Below, in pieces: positions 55,882-64,000 of a stretch of DNA of 64,000 bases. The notes under the pieces were generated by a model that saw only the letters and a program-made list of their open reading frames with translations, did no database searches and was not told the DNA's origin. A program made the translations under genes and the position numbers. Positions within the stretch are counted from its first letter, which is position 1; the number at the start of each line of letters is the position of its first letter. The stretch covers positions 1 through 64,000 of the forward strand of contig JBHJOA010000010.1 in NCBI GenBank assembly GCA_050330205.1, read 5' to 3'. Origin of the DNA: Pelagibius sp050330205. Lineage in GTDB: Bacteria > Pseudomonadota > Alphaproteobacteria > Kiloniellales > Kiloniellaceae.

Positions 55882-56806
55882 CCGCAGCCAGCCGCAGGAA
55901 CCCGCCTGGCCGCAGGGGGAGGCTGCCCTGCAGGAAGCCCTCGCCGAGCGGGGCGAGGCCGTCACCCGCATGCTGGACGGGCTGCTGCCGGCCGTTGCCG
56001 GCCCGCGCGGCCGTGTGATCGAGGCGATGCGCTACAGCGCACTCGGCGGCGGCAAGCGGCTGCGCCCGTTTCTGGTCTGCGAATCGGCCCGCCTGTTCGA
56101 CGTGCCGGAGGATCGCGCGCTGCGGGTCGCCGCGGCGATCGAGATGGTGCACTGCTACAGCCTGATCCACGACGACCTGCCGGCGATGGACGACAGCGCC
56201 CTGCGCCGCGGCCGGCCGACGGCCCACGTCGCCTTCGACGAGGCCACGGCGATCCTCGCCGGCGACGGCCTTCTCACCGAGGCCTTTGCCGTGCTGGCCG
56301 ACGCGCGCACCCACGAGCGGGGCGAAGTCCGCGCGGCCCTGGTCGCCGCGCTGGCCGCCGCCGCCGGGGCCGCCGGCATGGTGGGCGGGCAGATGATCGA
56401 TATCTCGCCGGAGCGCGGAACTCTCGACCTCGACGGGATTTCTCTCCTGCAGAGCCTGAAGACCGGCGCGCTGATCCGCTTTTCCTGCGAGGCCGGGGCG
56501 ATCCTCGCCGAGGCCGGCGCCGCCGAGCGCGCGGCCCTGGTGGACTACGCCCTGGATCTCGGCCTGGCGTTCCAGATCGCCGACGACATCCTCGACACCG
56601 AGAGCACGCCGGAGGCCCTCGGGAAGCCGACGGGTCAGGACGCCGACATGGGAAAAGCGACTTTTGTCGGCCTGTTGGGCATCGAGGCGGCCCGGGAGAA
56701 GGCCGTTTCCCTGGTGCGGTCCGCCTGTGCACGACTTGATCTTTTCGGTGAAAAAGCGGACCTTCTCAGGCAGACGGCAGCCTTTGTGGTGGCGCGCCGG
56801 TCGTAG
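55871..56806 (+). CDS. ispA: Farnesyl (polyprenyl) diphosphate synthase
   Basis: 311 residues. First Asp-rich motif: SLIHDDLPAMDDSALRRGRPT; second: FQIADDILDTE. LGGGKRLRPFLVCES is the substrate-binding start. It condenses IPP with allylic diphosphates, probably to C15. It overlaps xseB and is followed by dxs, which supplies its precursors through the MEP pathway. Confidence 0.93.
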   Translation: MSTNRSQPQEPAWPQGEAALQEALAERGEAVTRMLDGLLPAVAGPRGRVIEAMRYSALGGGKRLRPFLVCESARLFDVPEDRALRVAAAIEMVHCYSLIHDDLPAMDDSALRRGRPTAHVAFDEATAILAGDGLLTEAFAVLADARTHERGEVRAALVAALAAAAGAAGMVGGQMIDISPERGTLDLDGISLLQSLKTGALIRFSCEAGAILAEAGAAERAALVDYALDLGLAFQIADDILDTESTPEALGKPTGQDADMGKATFVGLLGIEAAREKAVSLVRSACARLDLFGEKADLLRQTAAFVVARRS

Positions 56807-56882
56807 CGGGCGGGCACCGGGGGGCTGGTGGGGCCCGCGGCAGGGTATCGTTTGTGGGTTTAGTGTTGAGAGAGACAATGAG

Positions 56883-58850
56883 ATGCCGCCAAAGGCATCA
56901 GGAGCGGTAAACGGCGTGGCACAAATCGGTCATAACAGGTATCCGACCCCCCTTCTGGACCAGATCAACGAACCCGCGGATCTGCGCCGGCTGAAAGAAA
57001 GCCAGCTGCGAGATCTCGCCGACGAACTGCGCGCGGAGATGATCGAGGCGGTGTCGGTGACCGGCGGCCACCTCGGCGCCGGTCTCGGCGTGGTCGAGTT
57101 GACCGCGGCGCTGCACTACGTTTTCGAGACGCCCAAGGACAAGCTGATCTGGGACGTGTCTCACCAGTGCTATCCGCACAAGATCCTGACCGGCCGGCGC
57201 GATCGCATCCGCACGCTGCGCCAGGGCGGCGGGCTCTCCGGCTTCACCAGCCGCAAGGAGAGCATCTACGACCCCTTCGGCGCGGCGCACAGTTCGACCT
57301 CGATCTCGGCCGGCCTCGGCTTTTCGGTCGCCCGCGATTTCCGCGGCGAGGACAACGCCGTCGTCGCGGTGATCGGCGACGGCGCCATGAGCGCGGGCAT
57401 GGCCTATGAGGCGATGAACAACGCCGGGGCGATGAACTCGCGCCTGATCGTCATCCTCAACGACAACGACATGTCGATCGCGCCGCCGGTCGGCGCCATG
57501 AGCGCCTACCTGTCGCAGCTGATCTCGTCGAAGCCGTTCCTCTCGGTGCGTTCGCTCGGGCGCGAGTTGGCCAAGCGCTTCCCGCGCCCCATCGAAGTAG
57601 CGGCCAAGCGGGCCGAGGAATATGCCCGCGGCCTGTTCACCGGCGGCACGCTCTTCGAGGAACTCGGGTTCTTCTACGTCGGGCCGATCGACGGTCATAA
57701 CCTCGACCACCTGCTGCCGGTCCTGAAGAACGTGCGCGACTCCCACTACGAAGGGCCGGTGCTGATCCACTGCGTCACGCAGAAGGGCAAGGGCTACGAA
57801 CCGGCCGAGGCGGCCGCGGACAAGTACCACGGCGTCGCCAAGTTCGACGTCGTGACCGGCAAGCAGGCCAAGGGCACGCCCAAGGCGCCGACCTACCAGA
57901 ACGTCTTCGCCGCCGGCCTGATCGCCGAGGCCGAGCACGACGACAAGATCGTCGCGGTGACCGCGGCCATGCCCTCGGGCACCGGCCTCAACAAGTTCGG
58001 CGAGCGCTTCCCGGAGCGCACCTTCGACGTCGGCATCGCCGAGCAGCACGCCGTGACCTTCTGCGCCGGCATGGCCTGCGAGGGCTTCAAGCCCTTCGCG
58101 GCGATCTACTCCACCTTCCTGCAGCGCGCCTACGACCAGGTGGTGCACGATGTCGCGATCCAGAGCCTGCCGGTGCGCTTCGCCATCGACCGGGCCGGCA
58201 TGGTCGGGGCCGACGGCGTCACCCATCAGGGCAGCTACGACCTGACCTACCTCGGCTGCCTGCCCAACTTCGTCATCATGGCGCCGAGCGACGAGGTGGA
58301 GCTGATGCACATGGTGGCGACCGCCTGCCAGATCGACGATCGGCCCTCGGCCCTGCGCTATCCGCGCGGCGAGTCCCTCGGCATCGAGATGCCGGCGCGC
58401 GGAACGCCGCTGGAGATCGGCAAGGGTCGCATCCTGCGCGAAGGCAGCAAGGTGGCGATCCTCGCCCTCGGCACGCGACTGGCGGACGCCCTGGCCGCGG
58501 CCGAGGACCTCGCCGCGCGCGGCCTCTCGGCTACCGTGGCCGATGCCCGCTTTGCCAAGCCGCTCGACCACGATCTCGTGCGCCGCCTGGCGCGTGAGCA
58601 CGAGGTGCTGGTGACGGTGGAGGAGGGCGCCATCGGCGGCTTCGCGGCGCAGGTCATGCAGTTCCTGGCCCAGGAGGGCGCCTTCGACAAGGGCCTGAAG
58701 TTCCGCCCCATGACCTTGCCGGACTTCTTCATCGACCATGACCGGCCGGAGGTGCAGATCGCCCAGGCCGGGCTCGACCGGGCCGGAATCCTGGCCAAGG
58801 TGTTGGAAGCGCTCGGCGAGGCGGAGATGGAATCCCCCGCCCGGGCTTGA
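56883..58850 (+). CDS. dxs: 1-deoxy-D-xylulose-5-phosphate synthase
   Basis: 655 residues from ATG 56883. The TPP-binding GDG lies in VIGDGAMSAGMAYEAMNNA, with the LNDNDMSIAPPVGAM region after it. The catalytic Glu is in DVGIAEQHAVTFCAGMA, and the DRAGMVGADGVTHQG block is present. It condenses pyruvate with glyceraldehyde-3-phosphate, the first step of the MEP pathway. It lies 76 nt after ispA. Confidence 0.96.
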   Translation: MPPKASGAVNGVAQIGHNRYPTPLLDQINEPADLRRLKESQLRDLADELRAEMIEAVSVTGGHLGAGLGVVELTAALHYVFETPKDKLIWDVSHQCYPHKILTGRRDRIRTLRQGGGLSGFTSRKESIYDPFGAAHSSTSISAGLGFSVARDFRGEDNAVVAVIGDGAMSAGMAYEAMNNAGAMNSRLIVILNDNDMSIAPPVGAMSAYLSQLISSKPFLSVRSLGRELAKRFPRPIEVAAKRAEEYARGLFTGGTLFEELGFFYVGPIDGHNLDHLLPVLKNVRDSHYEGPVLIHCVTQKGKGYEPAEAAADKYHGVAKFDVVTGKQAKGTPKAPTYQNVFAAGLIAEAEHDDKIVAVTAAMPSGTGLNKFGERFPERTFDVGIAEQHAVTFCAGMACEGFKPFAAIYSTFLQRAYDQVVHDVAIQSLPVRFAIDRAGMVGADGVTHQGSYDLTYLGCLPNFVIMAPSDEVELMHMVATACQIDDRPSALRYPRGESLGIEMPARGTPLEIGKGRILREGSKVAILALGTRLADALAAAEDLAARGLSATVADARFAKPLDHDLVRRLAREHEVLVTVEEGAIGGFAAQVMQFLAQEGAFDKGLKFRPMTLPDFFIDHDRPEVQIAQAGLDRAGILAKVLEALGEAEMESPARA

Positions 58851-58966
58851 CGGCCGCCTGACGGCCGCCGGGCGGCTCCCCTGTTTCCGGCGCGGATTTT
58901 CCACGCATAGCCGTCCTGCAACCGGCGAGGGTTCCGCGCCTGCGCGAAACTCGTCATATTGCCGCC

Positions 58967-60406
58967 ATGTCCGGAACCATCCTGCCCGACGCCGCGGCCC
59001 TGGAAGCCGCCGGCGCGCCGACCGCTGCCGCACTCTGGCGCCGCGAGATCCTCGCGACGCTGCGTCTGGCCGCGCCGCTGGTGTTCACTCAGCTGGCGAT
59101 GATCGGCATCAACACCACGGACATCGTGATGATGGGCTGGCTGGGCCCGGCCGACCTCGCCGCCGGCGCGCTCGGCATGAACATCTATATCCCGCTGTTC
59201 CTCTTCGGCATGGGCATCGCCACGGTGGTGGCGCCGATGACCGCCCAGGCCCTCGGCGGGCGCGACTTCCGCGGCGTGCGGCGCACCGTTCGCCAGGGCT
59301 TCTGGCTGACGCTGCTGTTCGGCGCCGTCTTCACGGCCATCATATGGAACGGCCGCCATATCCTGCTGGCGACCGGGCAGGACCCGGCAATCGCGCTGCT
59401 GGCGCAGGACTACCTGCAGGCGGTGGCCTGGGGCCTGGTGCCCAGCCTGTTGTTCGTGGTGCTGCGCTGCTTCGTGACGGCGCATTCGCGGCCGCGGTCG
59501 GTGCTGGTGATCACCCTGCTGGCGGTGGCGGTCAACGCCCTCGGCAACTACGGCCTGATGTTCGGCAACTTCGGCCTGCCGCGCTGGGAGCTGACCGGTG
59601 CCGGCGTCACCTCTTCGGTCGTCTCGGCGCTGATGTTCCTGGTCCTGCTCGGTTACGTGCTGCGCGATCGCCGGTTCCGGCGCTATGCCATTCTCGGGCG
59701 CTTCTGGCGCTCCGACTGGCCGCGCTTCGTCGAGCTGTTCCGCGTCGGCGTGCCGATCGGGCTCACCATCGTCGCCGAGGCCGGCCTGTTCTCGGCCGCG
59801 GCCTTTCTCATGGGTCTCATCAGCACCGAGGCGCTGGCGGCCCACGCCATCGCCCTGCAGTGCGCCGCCGTCGCCTTCATGGTGCCGCTCGGCATCGGCC
59901 AGGCGGCGGTGGTACGGGTCGGCCTCGCGGCCGGGGCCTGCGACCGCGACGGCGTGCGGCGTGCCGGCTGGGCGGCCTTCGTCGCCGGCGCCCTCTTCAT
60001 GACCTGCTCGGCGCTGGTGTTCTGGTTCGCCGGCGGCTGGCTGGTCGAACTGTTCCTCGACGCCTCGGTGCCGGAGAACGGCCCGGTCATCGAACTGGCA
60101 GTGGCTTTCCTGGTAATCGCGGCGCTGTTCCAGCTGGTCGATGGCGGCCAGGTCATCGGCGTCCACGTACTGCGCGGCCTCAAGGACACCACGGTCCCCA
60201 TGTGGCTGGCGATCGGCGGCTACTGGGCGATCGGCTTCGTCGCTTCCATCGTGCTCGCCTTTCCGCTCGGTCTCGGCGGGCGCGGCGTGTGGATCGGTCT
60301 GGCGCTGGGGCTTGCCCTCGTCGCCCTGGCGGTGACCTGGCGTTTCCACCGGCGCGAGATCCTGCTGCCCGGCGGCGGCCTGTCCCAGACCGCGCGGCGG
60401 CCATGA
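58967..60406 (+). CDS. MATE family efflux transporter
   Basis: 479 residues with about 12 membrane segments. It has the MatE element LAAPLVFTQLAMIGINTTDIVM with key residues near the N-terminus, and a matching second half beginning FRVGVPIGLTIVAEAGLF. It likely exports cationic drugs or metabolites using H+ or Na+. It is placed between dxs and tlyA, which are often adjacent in relatives, so it may be an insertion in this neighbourhood. It overlaps tlyA by 4 nt (ATGA). Confidence 0.92.
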   Translation: MSGTILPDAAALEAAGAPTAAALWRREILATLRLAAPLVFTQLAMIGINTTDIVMMGWLGPADLAAGALGMNIYIPLFLFGMGIATVVAPMTAQALGGRDFRGVRRTVRQGFWLTLLFGAVFTAIIWNGRHILLATGQDPAIALLAQDYLQAVAWGLVPSLLFVVLRCFVTAHSRPRSVLVITLLAVAVNALGNYGLMFGNFGLPRWELTGAGVTSSVVSALMFLVLLGYVLRDRRFRRYAILGRFWRSDWPRFVELFRVGVPIGLTIVAEAGLFSAAAFLMGLISTEALAAHAIALQCAAVAFMVPLGIGQAAVVRVGLAAGACDRDGVRRAGWAAFVAGALFMTCSALVFWFAGGWLVELFLDASVPENGPVIELAVAFLVIAALFQLVDGGQVIGVHVLRGLKDTTVPMWLAIGGYWAIGFVASIVLAFPLGLGGRGVWIGLALGLALVALAVTWRFHRREILLPGGGLSQTARRP

Positions 60407-61155
60407 GCGGAAGCAAGGCGGGCAAGCGCCGGGCCGACGTCGCCCTCGTCGAGCGCGGCCTGGTGGAAAGCCGCGCCAAGGCCCAGGCCCTCATCATGGC
60501 CGGCAAGGTCTTCGCCGGCGAGCGCAAGCTGGCCAAGCCCGGCGAGGCCATCGCCGACGACCAGGGCCTGGAGGTGCGTGGCCAGGACCATCCCTGGGTC
60601 AGCCGCGGCGGCCTCAAGCTGGCTCACGCGCTGGCCGCCTTCGGGCTCGACCCAACCGGCCTCGTCTGCCTCGACATCGGCGCCTCGACCGGCGGCTTCA
60701 CCGACGTGCTGCTGCAGTCCGGCGCCGCCCGGGTCTACGCGGTCGACGTCGGCCACGGCCAGCTCGCCTGGAAACTGCGCAACGACCCCCGGGTCGTGGT
60801 GCTTGAGCGCACCAATGCGCGCACCCTGACCGCCGGGCAGGTGCCGGAGCCCATCGACCTCCTGGTCTGCGATGCCAGCTTCATCGGGCTCGAAGTGCTG
60901 CTGCCGGCACCGCTGCAGTTGATGAAGCCGAAGGCGGCGATGGCGGTGCTCATCAAGCCGCAGTTCGAAGTCGGCAAGGAGCGCGTCGGCAAGGGCGGCG
61001 TGGTGCGCGACCCGGCGCTGCACGAAGAGGTCTGCGCGCGCATCGGGGTCTGGGTGAGCGCTCAGCCCGGCTGGACGGTCGACGGCATCGCCGAGAGTCC
61101 GATCACCGGCCCGGAGGGCAACAAGGAATTTCTGCTGGTGGCGCGGAAGGGCTAG
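60403..61155 (+). CDS. tlyA: TlyA-family 2'-O rRNA methyltransferase
   Basis: 250 residues from ATG 60403. An S4 RNA-binding domain (about 8-65) is followed by an FtsJ-like methyltransferase: CLDIGASTGGFTDVLLQSGA is the SAM site, with LLVCDASFIGLEVLLP and AVLIKPQFEVGKERVGKGG after it. TlyA methylates C1409 of 16S rRNA and sometimes C1920 of 23S rRNA, and its loss gives capreomycin resistance in mycobacteria. The repeat at 61162 follows immediately. Confidence 0.93.
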   Translation: MSGSKAGKRRADVALVERGLVESRAKAQALIMAGKVFAGERKLAKPGEAIADDQGLEVRGQDHPWVSRGGLKLAHALAAFGLDPTGLVCLDIGASTGGFTDVLLQSGAARVYAVDVGHGQLAWKLRNDPRVVVLERTNARTLTAGQVPEPIDLLVCDASFIGLEVLLPAPLQLMKPKAAMAVLIKPQFEVGKERVGKGGVVRDPALHEEVCARIGVWVSAQPGWTVDGIAESPITGPEGNKEFLLVARKG

Positions 61156-61161
61156 CGATTG

Positions 61162-61303
61162 CCCCTCACCCTCCCGCTTCGCGGGCCCCTCCCTTTCCCC
61201 GCAAGCGGGGCGAGGGTCTTTTTGATCCCTCGCCCCAACGGGGAGAGGGTTGCGCAGCCTTAGCGAGCCCGGAGGGTGAGCTTAGGCGAAGCTGGGTGAG
61301 GGG
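61162..61303. repeat. Palindromic intergenic repeat, second copy of the CCCCTCAC/GTGAGGGG type
   Basis: Outer arms CCCCTCAC (61162-61169) and GTGAGGGG (61296-61303). Inside are a hairpin CCCCGCAAGCGGGG (61197-61210) and a perfect inverted pair GGGGCGAGGG (61207-61216) / CCCTCGCCCC (61227-61236), enclosing a TTTTT run. Shares the arms with 24734-24826 but is longer. It sits between convergent genes and may also terminate both. Confidence 0.75.
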
Positions 61304-61313
61304 GCCTTTTGGA

Positions 61314-62341
<1,028 letters not shown>

Positions 62342-62345
<4 letters not shown>

Positions 62346-63253
62346 GGGGCGGCTTCCTCGACGATGGCGATGTGGTCGGCGCGCCAGGCACCGGGCCAGA
62401 CTTCGGCGCCGGCTTCGCGCAGGCGGCGGATCTCGGCAATGGGAATATCGCGGGCGATCAGCAGCGGGCCGTCGCCGTCGTCCTCGCCGCGCGGCGCGAC
62501 GGCATCCAGCACGCCGGACATGCCGAGGCTGGGCTCGCAGGGCAGGTAGAGCGCGCAGGCGGAGACGTTGGTCGGGTTCTGGGTGCTGCCCGGCGCGGAG
62601 CCGATGACGCCGGTGGCGGCGACGGCGCACATCAGCTCCACCGCCCGCGCCCTGGCGCAGCCGAAGACCCGGGCGTGTCCTGAAAGCTTGCCGGTCATCG
62701 AGGGCACCAGGATCAGGTCGGGCCGGAGCGGCGCCAGCAGCACGGCGAGAGCCGGCATCTCGACATCGAGGCAGACCAGGGTGACGACCCTGAGGCCCTC
62801 CCACTCGACGACGCGCAGGTCCCTGCCGGGCAGCAGGTTCCAGGTCGCCGGATCCTGCTCGCCGGGCGTGAGGGAGAGCTTGTCCTGGGCGATGACGCGC
62901 CCGTCGGGCAGCAGCAGCCAGGCGCGGTTGGTGTGGCCGCCCTCGGCCTGCCAGGGCATGGTGCCGGCCAGCAGGGCGACGCCGTGCCTGGCCGGCAGCG
63001 GCCGCAGCAGGTCGAGCGCGGCGGGCGCCTGTCCGGCCATCCAGGCGATCTCCTGGTCGGGCGCCAGTCCCGCCGGCTTGAACGACAGCCAGGCCTCGCA
63101 GGCGTATTCGGGCATCGCCAGCAGGCGGGCGCCGGCGGCGGCGGCCTCGGCCATCTTGGCCTCGACGTGGGCGGCCCAGGCGCCGAGCCCGTTCAGCGGC
63201 GTCGAAAGGTTCGTAGCCCAAAGGCCGAGCGTGAGGGAATCGGGAGCTGGCAT
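62342..63253 (-). CDS. Carbon-nitrogen hydrolase (nitrilase superfamily)
   Basis: 303 residues. The catalytic triad Glu49 (LLAMPEYACEAW), Lys125 (IAQDKLSLTP) and Cys161 (VTLVCLDVEMP) is intact. The superfamily includes N-carbamoylputrescine amidase and other amidases; the exact substrate is not certain, but the operon with acetylpolyamine amidohydrolase and a PotD-like binding protein suggests a polyamine derivative. The stop overlaps the amidohydrolase start by 4 nt. Confidence 0.88.
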
Positions 63254-63322
63254 GGAAAACGCAATATGGGACGGCGGCGGGCGGGCCGCAACCGCGGCCC
63301 GCCCGCTGACCTGCTCAATCCC

Positions 63323-64000
63323 CTACTTCTTCAGGTTGGTCCAGACCTTGTCACGCAGTTCCAGTCCCTTGGCCGAACAGAACACGACCGGCTCGAGCCG
63401 TGCTTCGTACTCCGAGGGCATGTTCACTGCCGGATCGGCCTTCAGGGACTCGTTGAGGAAGTCGCTGGACCCCTTGATGGAGTTCATGTAGCCGGCGTAG
63501 TTCGTCGCAACGGCGGCGTTCTCCGGCGCCATCATCCAGTTCAGGAAGGTCTTGGCGTGTTCCAGGTTCGGCGCACCCTTCGGGACCATCATGTTGTCGG
63601 TCCAGAAGCTGGTGCCCTCCTCCGGGTAGACATAGACCGCTGTCGGCAGTTGCTCTTTGGTGCGGTGCGCGGCGCCGTTCCAGTGCTGGAACAGTACCGT
63701 TTCTCCGGAAACAACCGCATCGATAGTGCCGGAGGTCGCGTAGACCTTCACGGCTTCCTTTTGCTTCAGCAGCAGGTCGAGGATCCTCTGCGCTTCAGCA
63801 GGATTTTCGGTGCATTTGTCGACACCGAGGTAGTAGGCGGCGGCGTTGTAGAGGTCGGCCACGGAATCAAGTGCCCCGATCTGGCCGGCCAGCTCGGGGC
63901 GTGGCTCGAAGAACTCCTTCCAGCTTTCGCTCAGCTCGCCGCCCGGTACCTTCGCGGTGTCGTAGGTGAAACCGGTGGTGCCCCACATGTAGGGCACGGT
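63323..64000 (-). CDS. PotD-like polyamine ABC transporter substrate-binding protein (5' end beyond the window)
   Basis: The visible C-terminal 225 residues start in TVPYMWGTTGFTYDTAK and include the PotD/PotF block SWKEFFEPRPELAGQIGALDS, then YLGVDKCTENPAEAQRILDLL, and GSGETVLFQHWNGA with key residues for ligand binding. The end is typical (DFLNESLKADPAVN). Periplasmic binding of spermidine or putrescine for an ABC importer is expected. The gene continues past 64000, and its permease genes are not visible. Downstream genes (amidohydrolase, CN hydrolase) are on the same strand. Confidence 0.88.
   Translation of the reverse strand, partial: TVPYMWGTTGFTYDTAKVPGGELSESWKEFFEPRPELAGQIGALDSVADLYNAAAYYLGVDKCTENPAEAQRILDLLLKQKEAVKVYATSGTIDAVVSGETVLFQHWNGAAHRTKEQLPTAVYVYPEEGTSFWTDNMMVPKGAPNLEHAKTFLNWMMAPENAAVATNYAGYMNSIKGSSDFLNESLKADPAVNMPSEYEARLEPVVFCSAKGLELRDKVWTNLKK

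Overview
The window reads as chromosomal DNA of a high-GC (roughly two-thirds G+C by eye) alphaproteobacterium, most like the Rhodospirillales/Kiloniellales group. The clues are a CIRCE-controlled groESL operon, the cysG-DUF2849-cysI-DUF934-cysH sulfur operon, a BigR/SqrR-type persulfide regulator beside a rhodanese-DUF2892 gene, a TRAP-type binding protein, a Fur box beside bfd, and the histone-deacetylase-like/xseB/ispA/dxs/tlyA arrangement. The genus cannot be fixed from sequence reading alone. I found no tRNA, rRNA, CRISPR array, integrase or complete insertion sequence. Genes are dense and many pairs overlap by 4 nt.

Layout: 1-9.3 kb holds mixed small genes: DUF2189, LysE, a lower-GC pair (YbjQ-like and YidD-like), a PhyH dioxygenase diverging from a globin, ribokinase, DUF2161, the persulfide pair, and an EEP/phospholipase D-VTT pair. 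9.4-11.5 kb is groESL. 11.6-13.4 kb has a secreted protein, a KDG kinase and a small orphan ORF. 13.4-14.0 kb is a gene-free stretch ending in a strong orphan terminator, possibly an ncRNA gene. 14.06-24.7 kb is a long plus-strand nucleoside island: BMP-type binding protein, ABC ATPase, two permeases, cdd, purine nucleoside phosphorylase, deoC, deoA, a second PhyH dioxygenase and an exported 5'-nucleotidase. Together these would dephosphorylate nucleotides outside the cytoplasm, import nucleosides and split them to bases and acetaldehyde plus glyceraldehyde-3-phosphate.

24.8-31.1 kb: HAD hydrolase, GFA-like zinc protein, creatinase next to an orphan TRAP binding protein, bacterioferritin converging on its ferredoxin bfd, and an ECF-like sigma/RskA-type anti-sigma pair. 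31.5-33.9 kb: CHASE4-like sensor kinase and an XRE regulator behind a palindrome-rich leader. 34.0-40.2 kb: a quorum-sensing locus (LuxR, AHL synthase) running directly into a small unknown gene, a cytochrome P450, an MFS exporter and an acyl-CoA ligase/AMP-binding enzyme. This is the best candidate for an undescribed system: a small AHL-controlled metabolite cluster. PilZ and SleB-type hydrolase genes follow.

41.5-42.1 kb has no supported gene and includes an AT-rich island. 42.1-46.9 kb is assimilatory sulfate reduction plus siroheme synthesis. 47.1-52.7 kb has a lipoprotein, a LysR 3' remnant, queG-tgt-queA (queuosine), a repeat-bearing secreted protein, a second XRE protein and a second ArsR regulator. 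52.8-61.2 kb has tusA, an orphan RND adaptor, a deacetylase-like enzyme, xseB-ispA-dxs (isoprenoid supply), MATE and tlyA. 61.3-64 kb is a polyamine module (acetylpolyamine amidohydrolase, carbon-nitrogen hydrolase, PotD-like binding protein) cut by the window end. Three palindromic intergenic repeats (24.7, 26.1, 61.2 kb) belong to at least two families.
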